A DNA stretch of 64,000 nt from Panulirus ornatus (GCF_036320965.1 NC_092249.1:8084569-8148568), one strand, 5' to 3'. Counted from the first letter of the stretch, positions 45,303 to 56,893 are shown. A program made the numbers and translations. Notes: a model not told the origin generated them from the sequence alone.

Positions 45303-46060
45303 CTATACAGACCAACCACTGTCCGCTTTGTCTGGCAGTAACCGTTGTAATGGAGAGTGATTAAGGGGGGTCAGGTGGCTGGGGGTTGACCTAGGTAGCT
45401 GGATGTGTCTTGAACAACTTATTTTCTTGTTTTCATGTTTTCTCAATTCCCTCATGATGATTTGGTTAATGCTAGAATGGGCTTTGAAATTGCTTGGAGA
45501 CAAATAAAAGTTCTTAGTATTAGCAATTAAGTTATTCAGTGACGTTGCGTGTGGCATAATCAGCAGAGGGCTATAGAATAACGGGATTTTCAAGATCTAT
45601 GAGGTGATCATTTTCATGACAATGTTTAGCGATCGCATTTTTGTGGTCATCCCTGCGTACTGCATGACGGTGACAATTACAGCTCTCCGTTACAGTTTAT
45701 CTGGTCTGGCCTTTATAGATATATTTACATGCCTTGCATTTGACGAAGTAAACACTCCCAGTTGTTGCATGATTTGGCCCACTCTTCATTAAGGTCTTAC
45801 TAATGGTGTTATTGTACTGGAAAGCAACATTACAAACACTGTTTTTAGAACATGTATTAGATTAGATAAGTTGGGAGAATATGGCAACATTAAACATCTA
45901 ATGTTATCCTAATTTGTCACATTTTTGTTACAAGAAGCATAAAATGTCTTCCTAGCTTTCCAGTAATCTTTGCCCACAAACCGATTGAGATAATATAACT
46001 GGCTAAAGATACGTCTTATATTACTACATTCGTCTATCAGGCCTATGGGATCACATGTCC
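45303..46060 (-). pseudogene. GIY-YIG endonuclease remnant of Penelope-like element
   Basis: Minus-strand pieces in three frames: IFSQLYYLNRFVGKDYWKAR (linker, near 45990), NNTISKTLMKSGPNHATTGS, VYFVKCKACKYIYKGQTR (the GIY and YIG halves, at about 45771-45711; the second motif is YKGQT instead of YIGQT), HRHAVRRDDHKNAIAKHCHE and DHLIDLENPVIL, then a 96-codon C-terminal frame (45303-45593) with SSINQIIMRELRKHENKK. Stops follow GQTR and VIL, and at least two frameshifts are present, so it is inactive. Confidence 0.8.
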
Positions 46061-46099
46061 GTAGTGCTATTAAGAGCATAGACGTAACTACAAACAGGT

Positions 46100-47025
46100 T
46101 TATAGAAGAATCATGAACTGAGAAATAGAAGAATCATGAAGTGAGAAATAGAAGAATCATGAAGTGAGAAATAGAAGAATCATGAAGTGAGAAATAGAAG
46201 AATCATGAAGTGAGAAATAGAAGAATCATGAAGTGAGAAATAGAAGAATCATGAAGTGAGAAATAGAAGAATCATGAAGTGAGAAATAGAAGAATCATGA
46301 AGTGAGAAATAGAAGAATCATGAAGTGAGAAATAGAAGAATCATGAAGTGAGAAATAGAAGAATCATGAAGTGAGAAATAGAAGAATCATGAAGTGAGAA
46401 ATAGAAGAATCATGAAGTGAGAAATAGAAGAATCATGAAGTGAGAAATAGAAGAATCATGAAGTGAGAAATAGAAGAATCATGAAGTGAGAAATAGAAGA
46501 ATCATGAAGTGAGAAATAGAAGAATCATGAAGTGAGAAATAGAAGAATCATGAAGTGAGAAATAGAAGAATCATGAAGTGAGAAATAGAAGAATCATGAA
46601 GTGAGAAATAGAAGAATCATGAAGTGAGAAATAGAAGAATCATGAAGTGAGAAATAGAAGAATCAGGAAGTGAGAAATAGAAGAATCATGAAGTGAGAAA
46701 TAGAAGAATCATGAAGTGAGAAATAGAAGAATCATGAAGTGAGAAATAGAAGAATCATGAAGTGAGAAATAGAAGAATCATGAAGTGAGAAATAGAAGAA
46801 TCATGAAGTGAGAAATAGAAGAATCATGAAGTGAGAAATAGAAGAATCATGAAGTGAGAAATAGAAGAATCATATAACTGAGAAATAGAATAATCATATA
46901 ACTGAGAAATAGAATAATCATGAAGTGAGAAATAGAAGAATCATGAATTGAGAAATAGAAGAATCATGAAGTGAGAAATAGAAGAATCATGAATTGAGAA
47001 ATAGAAGAATCACGAACTGAGAAAT
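46100..47025. repeat. 23-bp minisatellite, ~40 copies
   Basis: Unit GAAGTGAGAAATAGAAGAAT plus CAT. Most of the array is identical; a single CAGGAAG variant sits near 46665 and ATAACTGAG/AATTGAG variants collect at the right end. The homogeneity points to recent expansion, starting at the Penelope edge. Confidence 0.97.
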
Positions 47026-47127
47026 GATGAATATAACTCGAGCTAGTAGGCTTCCTATAGATTTCGAAGGAGCTATACTTTTTTTTTGCTCCCTTAACCC
47101 CAAGGATAGGATATTTATGTGTCCAAA

Positions 47128-47405
47128 ATTTAGGAAATTAGATAATAATACAAATGGAAATGAGATAATTGTACAAATGGAAATAATAGATAATAATACA
47201 AATGGAAGTTAGATAATTGTACAAATGGAAATGATAGATAAGAATACAAATGGAAATTAGATAATTGTACGAATGGAAATGATAGATAAGAATACAAATG
47301 GAAATTAGATAATTGTACAAATGGAAATGATAGATAATAATACAAATGGAAATTAGATAATTGTACGAATGGAAATGATAGATAAGAATACAAATGGAAA
47401 TTAAC
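47128..47405. repeat. 48-bp minisatellite, ~6 copies
   Basis: Each unit has two related halves: AAATTAGATAATTGTACAAA plus TGG, and AAATGATAGATAATAATACA plus AATGG. It is thus a dimerised ~24-bp repeat. Confidence 0.94.
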
Positions 47406-47750
47406 CATCGATATAGAACAGAAAACGGGTATCACAAAACAGAGAACGCGCATATCACTCATCCTTCTAGTGCTCTGGGGGAGAGTACATATTTATAGAT
47501 GATACTAACAACACACAATGCCAATTTGCCAAGACTAACAGAGTCTCTTTCGAAAGCTGATGGCAGCTGCAGCCACGGTTCCCAGGACGTACAACTGATA
47601 GATAAATCTGGGCCTCTGGTGCGCTCCTCTGCCGATACCGGAAATATAAGTGTTCTCGACCATTTATGTCACTGGGACGCGTTCCATTTATTGGGATGTA
47701 TGTTGATTTTATACAGCAATGGAAATGGGGGAAAAAGGCCGAATCTTATG
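47406..47750. other. unique spacer
   Basis: Nothing recognised. Confidence 0.35.
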
Positions 47751-47756
47751 AAATTC

Positions 47757-47780
47757 ACATACACACACACTCACATACAT

Positions 47781-47846
<66 letters not shown>

Positions 47847-47890
47847 CCACACTCACACACTCACTCACTCACCCACACACACACACACAC

Positions 47891-47925
<35 letters not shown>

Positions 47926-47949
47926 TCCGGGTTCTTGGTATTGGAGGGT

Positions 47950-48025
<76 letters not shown>
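47757..48025. repeat. (AC)n and (GA)n microsatellites
   Basis: Interrupted AC tract (47757-47923; TCAC and CCAC interruptions), then (GA)n (47953-48025). Confidence 0.96.
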
Positions 48026-48027
<2 letters not shown>

Positions 48028-49680
48028 GCGAACTCGAGCTGTCAATAGCCTTCCATTTCTAATATTTTCTCTCTTTTTTTTTTTTTTTTTACACCTCTCG
48101 TATAGATTTTTTCTATGATATACAGAAGCGTAGTTCCAAGAACCAGAAGAGGTATTTCAACTCCTGTTTAAGTCGAGGTTTACACTCCCGGCAGATGGCC
48201 TTTTAAGCTTTGGAATATAATACGAGTTGCTGGGTCTCCCTCCTTCTCCTGCCAGTTGACATTTCGCCAACAATGGGATTTGTGAATGAAAACAAAACAA
48301 TAAGGATACGTCACTGGTCATTGTTGGGTTATTTTAAGCTCGTAAGATCACACAAGCTGTCGTGGGCTGCAACATAATTACGCATTACGTGACGTTATCT
48401 TCCTCTTAGTATCTGGAATATTCATAAGTTCCTTGACGTTTTGCAAAGGGCCGTTATTGTCCATTTTCTATAACGCCTACTGCGCCACCCACACCTCCGC
48501 GTCACGGTAACTTAGCGCCTCACAAAGTAGTGTTGGTGATGCAAAGATCCAAAACTATTATACAGTATTATCACTACGCTTATACACTATGATATATATG
48601 TTTCACCATGCACTAGTTCACTATACACCATACCCATTATGCACTATATATCACTATGACTATAGTGGACCTCCGTGGACTGAAGTGTCAGTCTATACTT
48701 TCACGTCCATTGCTCTGGACTTAGCCGATGACACACTGTAAGAGATGCGATGCTGAGTGAACGCCAGCAGAACGCACCTGTTGAACCTACGGACAAAATC
48801 CAGTTAGACACTGAATGTTGCTGAGTGTAATTGATCAGATGACGACAGCAGAGATACTCAGGGAGGGGAGACTTAATGCAGTCAGTGGCGTGGTATCTGG
48901 CGCGGGTGAGGGAGGAACACACGTGCATAGTCTGGTCCGTTCACGTCCCCAGAAATGATGTCGCTTCTTGTGCTTTGGCAAGAGCAGCTAGAATATGTGT
49001 TTCCGTGGCTCCTTTACTTTCCCTCTTCCTCCACTGATACGACATTTGAAGAACTTGGATGTTAAATACCTCTAATTAATCTTGCGTGCCTCTAATTAAT
49101 CTCCCCCCTAAGTAAGGGGATTGGCCTGTGGAAGATTAATCCGTAAATCTCATTTAATAAGTCTCCATCGAACGGATTCGCGAGAGGCATTTCAGGTATT
49201 CGAGATCCGTGGTTCGAGTCCCGCGCGGAGCTCAGCACCGCTTAGGAAGTTATGTCGATCGTGAATGTACGTGGGTTAAGGTTTAAGTAGACGGGCGTAT
49301 ACCTTTCAAACATCCGTTCAAGGATATAGATACAGTGGGAGGGAGTTCTTCGAAAGAGGGAGTGCAGCGGTATTGCCATGACGTATGCCACCATACTTGA
49401 CCTGCAAGATATACTCCGCATATGACTATGATTCACACATATTCCCTGCATCATACGACAGTGCACCATCATCACACACACTATAATAACTGTGGACTGC
49501 TCTCACTCCCACATCGTATCAATGGCGCACTCTGTATTCTACCCTAATATAGCAATTTTGCGTTATCCACATAGTTTTATATTTCCACCCCATATCAGTA
49601 GTTGATATGAGAATTAAAATTCTCTCCCTTACCATAGAAATAACCCTGTGCCTCCCGTACTAATGAAATGGCAAAGTATT
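48026..49680. other. mostly unique; one tRNA-like patch
   Basis: At 49180-49235, GAGATCCGTGGTTCGAGTCC and CGCGCGGAGC look like a tRNA T-arm with B box, but no A box or acceptor pairing is found, so it is probably a SINE relic. A short CACTAT-rich stretch lies at 48565-48665. No gene recognised. Confidence 0.35.
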
Positions 49681-50180
49681 CTTCAACCAGAAAGGTCGAA
49701 CCCAACTCACGGAATAGGTTATGAACCCTACGTTTCGATCCACCGTAGGCAAACTTTACATTTCAAGTGAGCATAGTGTAACCCAACACTATGAACCGGC
49801 ATAGAGTAACTCTATACTTTGAACCAACATAGGCAAAAGCCATTCTTTGAACCAGCATAACGAAACTCCAGGAGACATCAAGCGCCAAACTTCGAACCTG
49901 TATAGCGAAACTTTATTCTTTGAAATAGATTAAATGTCATACTCTGTACCAGCTTAGCGAACCGTCATACTTTGAACCAGTAGAGTCGGATCGTACGTTG
50001 AAACAGAATATCGAAACTCCAGTATAGCCAAACACTCTACTTTGAATCAGCATAGCCCAACTCTGCAGTCTGAGCCAGCATAACTGAATCCTATACTTTG
50101 AACCGATAAAATCATACTTTAGACTCTGAGCCTGCTGTTCAAAGTTTAAGGTATGCTCTGAGCCAGCATAGCCAAACCTC
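49680..50180. repeat. ~31-bp degenerate tandem array
   Basis: Some fifteen diverged units around CATACTTTGAACCAGCATAG plus CGAAACTC. Strong divergence indicates age. Confidence 0.85.
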
Positions 50181-50624
50181 ACATCAGCAGTATATCTCTC
50201 ACTCCAAGCTTTAGCAGAGACCTAGTCAAGGCCTTTGGTAATCATACTAAAAAGCTTTCAGTCATGCAGGCCGCTCCACTCTCAACTGCTTGCTTTCTGC
50301 TCTGTTTCCTGGACGATGGAGAGATACGAGTCGTGTTCCATCTCGAGCTTCCCTGAGCTAACTGCTCGTCCATCATTCCATCTTTACCACAACAAAGACA
50401 AAAGAGAATACAATAAAACAAGCTTTGCGGAATCATTTCTGGCGCCTCGCTCCTTCGTTTTCTTTAAGGCTTCCATCCTCGAAGACTGGCAGGAATAATC
50501 TTCTTCCCTCGGAGACTCAGATGGGAAATGCCAGGGCAACTCCTGGGAGCCGGCGCGCTGTGTCTTCCGACGGTCTTCGCCCAAAGCCAGTTTTGTAGAA
50601 ATGCCTCTCGGCCGTCACCAAAAT

Positions 50625-50625
<1 letters not shown>
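50181..50625. other. unique sequence, nothing recognised
   Basis: Frames on both strands are short and without recognisable domains. Confidence 0.35.

Positions 50626-50717
<92 letters not shown>
50626..50717. repeat. (TA)n microsatellite
   Basis: TA with a short CACACA interruption near 50685. Confidence 0.97.
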
Positions 50718-50850
50718 ATACCTTGGGCTAAGCCAGGTATCCAGGTCATCGACCAACGAGAGGGAGGATGAACAGCTGGGTGAAATGCGGACCGAATGCC
50801 CTCGTGCTCATCCAGGATTCGAACTCGTGTCCATGCGTCATGGTGCTACA
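50718..50850 (-). mobile_element. SINE-D copy
   Basis: Minus strand: ATGACGCATGGACACGAGTT region, GAGTTCGAATCCTGGATGAG (B box), CACCCAGCTGTTCATCCTCC, GTTGGTCGATGACC and ACCTGGCTTAGCCCAAGG, then TA. The A-box side is partly lost. Confidence 0.75.
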
Positions 50851-51466
<616 letters not shown>

Positions 51467-51524
51467 GGTCAAATCGCACTTCAGTAGTTCATACAATTTC
51501 ATTTAACATGTATATTTTTTATAC

Positions 51525-51721
51525 TTCGGGATAGGGGAGAAAGAATACTTCCCACGCATTCCTCACGTGTCGTAGAAGGGGACTGGAGCGGGGGGCTAGA
51601 AACCCTCCCCTCCTTGTATTTTAACTTTCTAAAAGGGGAAACAGAAGAAGGAGTCACGCGGGGAGTGCTCATCCTCCTCGAAGGCTCAGATTGGGGTGTC
51701 TAAATGTGTGTGTGTGTGTGG
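51525..51721 (+). mobile_element. SINE-C inserted in Penelope-like element, with TSD
   Basis: The insert begins TTCGGGATAGGGGAGAAAGA and shows the SINE-C landmarks TACTTCCCACGCATTCC, TGTCGTAGAAGGGGACTGG and GAGCGGGGGGCTAGAAACCC. It ends in TCTAAATG(TG)n. Exact 11-bp direct repeats ATTTTTTATAC (51514-51524 and 51722-51732) flank it, and the Penelope sequence on both sides is colinear with copy 1, which lacks the insert. The 3' hairpin shared with LINE-A is missing here and the tail is TG rather than TA. Confidence 0.85.
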
Positions 51722-51731
51722 ATTTTTTATA

Positions 51732-51779
51732 CCTGCGCCATGACAAGTTTCGTGGAGACAATCCATCTCATCAGGTGCC
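51732..51779 (-). ncRNA. degenerate hammerhead motif, Penelope copy 2
   Basis: Minus strand: GGCAC, CUGAUGA (51774-51768), GAUGGAUUGUCUCCAC, GAAA (51751-51748), CUUG, UC, AUGGCGC. The core boxes are intact, but stem III has lost its palindrome (CUUG) and stem I no longer pairs well with AUGGC. It is probably inactive. Confidence 0.5.
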
Positions 51780-51808
51780 AGTACTTAACAGTTATTTAAA
51801 TCCCAACA

Positions 51809-52600
51809 TCACACTTGAGTCCCGCCGTCCAACACCAATCTGTACAGACCAAGCACTGTCCACTTTGTCTGGCCGTAACCGTTGTAAGGGACAGTGATTA
51901 AGGGGGTCACATGACGGGGGTTGACCTGGGTAGCTGGGTGTGTCTTGAACAACTGTTTTATATTTTCGTGTTTTGTCAATTCTCTCGTAATGATTTGGTT
52001 AATGCTATGATGGGCTTTAGAATAGCCTGGGGACAAATTAAAGTTTTTAGTATTAGCAATTAAGACAAATTCAATGACATTGCGTGTGGCATAATCAGCA
52101 GAGGGGTATAGAATAACGGGATTTTCAAGATCTGTGGGATGATCATTTTCATGACAATGTTTAGCGATCGTATTTTTGTGGTCATCCCTGCCTACTGCAT
52201 GACGGTGCCAATAACACCTCTCCGTTACAGTTTATCCGGTCTGGCCAATATAGATATATTTACATGCCTTGTATATGACGACGTAAACACTCCCAGTTGT
52301 TGCATGATTTGGTCCACTATTCATCAAGGTCTTACTGATGGTGTTATTATACTGGAAAGCAACGCTACAAGCACTGTTTTTCAGAACATAGATTAGCTAA
52401 GTTGGGAGAATAGGGCAACACTGAACATTTAGACTTATCCTAAGTTGTCACATTTTTGTTACAAGAAGCATAAGATGTCTTCCTAGCTTTCCAGTAAGCT
52501 TTGTTCACAAACCAGTTGGGATAATATAACTGCCTAAAGATACGTCTTATATTACTATATTCATATACCATAGTGCTCTTAAAAACATAAACATAACTAC
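51809..52600 (-). pseudogene. GIY-YIG endonuclease remnant, copy 2
   Basis: Minus strand: RRIFRQLYYPNWFVNKAYWK and ARKTSYASCNKN (linker, 52440-52600), NNTISKTLMNSGPNHATTGS, VYVVIYKACKYIYIGQTG with a consensus YIGQTG, then a stop, RHAVGRDDHKNTIAKHCHEN, DHPTDLENPVILYP, and a C-terminal frame (51809-52036) with SSINQ-equivalent HSINQIITRELTKHENIKQL. Fewer lesions than copy 1 but still broken by a stop after YIGQTG and by frameshifts. Confidence 0.82.

Positions 52601-52606
<6 letters not shown>

Positions 52607-52685
<79 letters not shown>
52607..52685. repeat. (TA)n microsatellite
   Basis: About 79 bp TA with the Penelope 5' edge on the left and a truncated LINE-A on the right. Confidence 0.97.
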
Positions 52686-52689
<4 letters not shown>

Positions 52690-52988
52690 GAGGTGGAAAG
52701 ATGGAGTGAAAAAGATTTTGTGTGATCGGGGCCTGAGCATGCAGGAGGGTGAAAGGAGGGCAAGGAATAGAGTGAATTGGAACGATGTGGTATACCGGGG
52801 TTGACGTGCTGTCAGTGGATTGAATCAAGGCATCTGAAGCGTCTGGGGTAAACCATGGAAAGCTGTGTAGGTATGTATATTTGCGTGTGTGGACGTATGT
52901 ATATACATGTGTATGGGGGTGGGTTGGGCCATTTCTTTCGTCTGTTTCCTTGCGCTACCTCGCAAACGCGGGAGACAGCGACAAAGCA

Positions 52989-53005
<17 letters not shown>
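52686..53005 (+). mobile_element. LINE-A 3' fragment with 3'UTR deletion
   Basis: Starts right after TA with TTGGAGGTGGAAAGATGGAG (C-terminal coding end), then GATCGGGGCCTGAGCATGCA, GTATACCGGGGTTGACGTGC and CATGGAAAGCTG. Here about 250 bp of the 3'UTR are missing compared with 56892-57310. It resumes at GTGTAGGTATGTATATTTGC and ends with the hairpin (CTCGC-AAAC-GCGGG), GACAGCGACAAAGC and an A-tract. Confidence 0.88.

Positions 53006-53070
<65 letters not shown>
53006..53070. repeat. (TA)n microsatellite
   Basis: About 65 bp TA after the LINE A-tract. Confidence 0.97.
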
Positions 53071-53073
<3 letters not shown>

Positions 53074-53510
53074 CCTTTACGTGGCAGCTTAGAACCATAA
53101 TTCATTGAAATAAATTATGAGCTACATCTGGCTATTCGCTATGAATTTAGAATATAAAGTATCAAATAAATAATACTTAAGTACAGTTTTTTCTCGAAAG
53201 AGAATATGCAAACGCGACAAAAGATCATATATCGTGGGAAATAAACTTGTAGAACAGCTTCACTCTGTGTTATATACAGGCCCATGATTTAAGTTTAAGA
53301 CGTCCTCTCCTTATTAAGGTCCAAGACATTATGGGGGAGCTGGGGAACCGAAGTCTAAAGGTGCTGGAACACTAGACTGGAAGGGAAGAAAGAGGATGTA
53401 CAATATAGTTTAATTTATTCCTGTGGTCGACAGCCAAGCCAAAAATGCTGATGAGGGATGTATCTTACGGGGTCATTACTGTCCACCACCTGTGTATTCC
53501 TACGTCGAGG
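53071..53510. other. unique sequence, nothing recognised
   Basis: No coding or repeat signal identified. Confidence 0.35.
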
Positions 53511-53514
53511 TTTC

Positions 53515-54170
53515 CTGAAGGTTACAGGTTAAAGTTGGTCGACCGCCTTAGTCCCCTCCTCAACCCTGTGTCTGGTAGAATGAATAGGTTGGTCGACCGC
53601 CTTAGTCCCCCTCCTGAACACTGTGTTTGGTAGAATGAATAGGTTGGTCGACTGCCTTAGTCCCCTCCTGAACACTGTGTCTGGTAGAATGAATAGGTTG
53701 GTCGACCGCGTTCCTCTCCTCCTTACACTATGTCTGGTACAGAATACGTAGTTTGGTCGACAATGTCTGTCCCCTTACACTATGTCTGGCATAAAGAAAG
53801 AGGCTAGTCGAACATGTTTGTCTCCTATTCATACAATGTCTTGCATAGAAAATAGGCTGATCGACCATGTTCGTTTCCTATCTACACCATATCTGGCCTC
53901 TATATTGAAAGTAGGCTGTTCGACTATGTCTGTCTCTCCAGACACTATGCCTGTCGTAAAGAAATAGGCATAGAAAATAGGCTGGTCGACCATGTGCGTC
54001 TATTATTTACACAATTTCTGGCATAAGAAATAGTCTGGTCGACTATGTCTGTCTCCTCCTCACACTGTGTCTGACAACATAAACAAGATGGTCGACCATG
54101 TTCGCCTCCTCCTAACACTGTGTCTGGCCAAAAGCAAATTGGTAACTCGACCATGTTCGTCTTGCCCCTC
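53515..54170. repeat. ~58-bp degenerate tandem array
   Basis: About eleven units built on TTGGTCGACCGCCTTAGTCC, CCTCCTGAACACTGTGTCTG and GTAGAATGAATAGG. GTCGAC recurs in most units. Divergence increases to the right. Confidence 0.88.
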
Positions 54171-54450
54171 GCACTACGTCAGGCCAAACAAATGGGTCTT
54201 CGTAACTGTATTTCCAAGTACGATAATATAGATCTCGTCTACGTGGATTCGATGCGATAACGTTCTTACACGTATGGGTGTGGGATGGAGGGAGAACACA
54301 GGGTGAACTTCGTAGAAAAACAATGATGTTCTCCAACACTCTTGATGAATATATTAAAACTGGATAATCGCCAACTTGGTCTGGTATGCAAATGTACCTC
54401 CTGGTTTACCAGATGAACATGTTCTCCTGGGATATGAGGGCGGAGGGAGG

Positions 54451-54455
<5 letters not shown>
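54171..54455. other. unique spacer
   Basis: Nothing recognised. Confidence 0.35.

Positions 54456-54515
<60 letters not shown>
54456..54515. repeat. (GA)n microsatellite
   Basis: About 60 bp of GA. Confidence 0.97.
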
Positions 54516-54517
<2 letters not shown>

Positions 54518-54599
54518 CTGTCTATTTTCGAGTTTCTTACTTTGCAAAAAGAGGGAGTGCTTCCTTTTTATTGAGTAACCCCAGCAGTGAAATCTGATG

Positions 54600-55150
54600 G
54601 GCAGTACCAGGCAGTGAGGGCCCGAGTGTCAGACACAAGGGGGAGACACTGCCAGACCCTGTGGTCTGTGAGACACTGCCTGAAGTACTCGGGCCGAAGA
54701 GATAGTTCGAGGAACTAGGTGTCTGAGAGACCTCACCTGACACAATGAGTCAGAGAGAGACTGCTAGGCAATATGGAGGGTATGAGACCCTGTCTGATGC
54801 TATGGCCTTAGAGATGTTTCGAGGAACTAATTGTCTAAGAGACATTACCACCTGACACTCTGCGCCTGAGAGACACCGACAGACACTCCATCTGAGAGAC
54901 TCTCAGACGTTAAGGTATGAGAGACTACCATGTATCATAGCCTAAGAGACGGTTCCTTGAACTAGGCGTTTAGGAGAGATATCCTGACACAAGTGGGTCT
55001 GAGAGACACGGCTTGATGGTATAGCCTAAGAGATAATAAAAGGAACTAGGTGTCTACAAGACACTGACCATCTGTGTCTGATAGAGACTGCCAGAGACAA
55101 GGCCTGAGAGAGATAATTCAAGAAGCTATGTCTAAGAGACATTACATGAC
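54600..55150. repeat. highly degenerate tandem array
   Basis: Repeated phrases GAGAGACACTGCCTGACACT, AGGAACTAGGTGTCTGAGAG and TATGGCCTGAGAGAT recur with a loose spacing of about 60-90 bp. An old array. Confidence 0.75.
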
Positions 55151-55179
55151 ACTATGAGTCTAATAAGAGTCAATACCTC

Positions 55180-55725
55180 GCAATCAAAAGATAATGAAAG
55201 ATGAGAAATCTCTTTAGATTCATCTGGAAAGATAAAAAAAAAGAGAATTATCTTAAGATAATAAAAGATGAGAAATCTCTTTAGATTCATCTGGAAAGAT
55301 AAAAAAAAAAAGAGAATTATCTTAAGATAATAAAAGATGAGAAATCTCTTTAGATTCATCTGGAAAGATAAAAAAAAAATGAATTATCTTAAGATGATAA
55401 AAGATGAGAAATCTCTTTAGATTCATCTGGAAAAGATAAGAAAAGGAGAATTATCTTAAGATCATAAAAGATGAGAAATTTCTTTAGATTCATCTGGAAA
55501 GATAAAAAAAGGAGAATTGTCTTAAGATGATAAATGAGAAATCTCTTTAGATTCATCTGGAAAAGATAAAAAAAGGAGAATTATCTTAAGATAATAAAAG
55601 ATGAGAAATCTCTTTAGATTCATCTGGAAAAGATAAAAAAAAGGAGAATTATCTTAAGATAATAAAAGATGAGAAATCTCTATAGATTCATCTGGAAAAG
55701 ATAAAATAGGAGAATTATCTTTGAA
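55180..55725. repeat. ~64-68-bp tandem array, self-complementary
   Basis: About nine units with AAGATAATAAAAGATGAGAA, ATCTCTTTAGATTCATCTGG and AAAGATAAAAAAAAGAGAAT plus TATCTT. A-tract length varies between units. AGATGA/TCATCT and AAGATAA/TTATCTT inverted pairs lie within each unit. Confidence 0.95.
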
Positions 55726-56085
55726 CCTGAACACATGGAAACCAGGAAATCACTCACGACCATCTTGGACATAAAAGAGTATAGAGATATAGGTTGAGGG
55801 ACGGGAATATGATTCGCCGGGGAAATCTGCTTAGATGAAGGAGTTGAGTAATTGCTGCTGGTGTTAATTAGTAGAGTGTACGTTAGATTAATTAGATCCC
55901 CTCCGGTTGAAATGGAATTATGCTCATAACTGGACAGGGTTTGTGGAGAAAATCGTCTATGAAGACGAGTAGTGCCATGTGGAATGGCCCCTTTTTTCCC
56001 AGGCTTGAAGGGCAGCCACTGTGTCTACTCTGAGGCCAAGGAAAGGAATTTCTATACCCCCTTCCGAAAGGGTACTAATGTTACT
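55726..56085. other. unique sequence, nothing recognised
   Basis: No coding or repeat signal identified. Confidence 0.35.
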
Positions 56086-56215
56086 CCAAATAACTTTCTG
56101 AAAGGGCCCTCATGTTACACCAGGTTCCTTTCTGAAAGAGCCCTCGTGTTACGCCAGGTCCCTTTCTGAAAAGCTTCCCATGTTACACCAGGTCCCTTAC
56201 TGAAAGGATCCAGGT
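56086..56215. repeat. ~37-bp tandem array, ~4 copies
   Basis: Units of CTTTCTGAAAGGGCCCTCAT plus GTTACACCAGGTTC, diverged. Confidence 0.85.
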
Positions 56216-56563
56216 TGTAAGCCCCTGTTCCCATTCCTCCAGGTTATGAATATATCTGCCCCTTTGAGAGTCGGTTGTACAAACACCTGGGGAACTCTAG
56301 GTAATCCCTCTCCTTTTTATATCGTAACACACATTTTATCTGACCCTTTTTTTTAACCGAGTAGACAGCGAAAGGGGGGAATGCATTGGTTTGGTATGAC
56401 ATGAGTATTAGTGTTGGCTAGGTCGTCTCGTCACATAGCACCAAGGTCAACATAGACACCTGACTTTCGGGACGATATCACATAGTGGAGACTCCACACA
56501 AATGAATCTCTCTAATCTCTTCTCTCTTCTGATGCATTCCTATCGCTCTCTTTTCTATCATCA

Positions 56564-56566
<3 letters not shown>
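56216..56566. other. unique spacer
   Basis: Nothing recognised. Confidence 0.35.

Positions 56567-56646
<80 letters not shown>
56567..56646. repeat. (TA)n microsatellite
   Basis: About 80 bp TA. Confidence 0.97.
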
Positions 56647-56649
<3 letters not shown>

Positions 56650-56815
56650 TTTCTTTATACTGAATCTCCGTTTCCCGCGTTAGCGAGGTAACGCAGGGAA
56701 ACAGTCGAGGAATGGCCCAATCCACCCACGTACACATGTATATACCTAAACGCCCATACACGCATGTGTACATACATATATACACATGTTCATATTCATA
56801 CTTGCTGCCTTCATC

Positions 56816-56817
<2 letters not shown>
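56647..56817 (-). mobile_element. LINE-A 3'-end fragment
   Basis: Antisense terminal hairpin (CCCGCGTTAGCGAGGTAACG) and 3'UTR (GGAATGGCCCAATCCACCCA, TTGCTGCCTTCATCC), between two TA arrays. Confidence 0.88.

Positions 56818-56891
<74 letters not shown>
56818..56891. repeat. (TA)n microsatellite
   Basis: About 74 bp TA between two oppositely oriented LINE-A fragments. Confidence 0.97.

Positions 56892-56893
<2 letters not shown>

Larger units (their letters stand above)
45170..46095 (-). mobile_element. Penelope-like element, copy 1 (5'-truncated)
   Basis: On the minus strand the element holds the post-RT linker, a GIY-YIG endonuclease, a C-terminal extension, then a hammerhead motif and AT-rich end (AAATCGCACTTCAGTACTTC on plus). 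It is about 80-85% similar by eye to the copy at 51464-52606, and the two end at nearly the same place (AACTACA, plus strand about 46095 and 52598). The reverse transcriptase domain is missing. A 23-bp minisatellite begins immediately at its 5' edge. Confidence 0.8.

Noticed and set aside
46100..47025. Could the regular 23-bp array be a CRISPR?
   Set aside because: Units are contiguous with no unique spacers, there are no cas genes and the genome is eukaryotic.
49180..49235. tRNA-like T arm (GGTTCGAGTCC)
   Set aside because: No A box or matching acceptor strand found at the expected distance.
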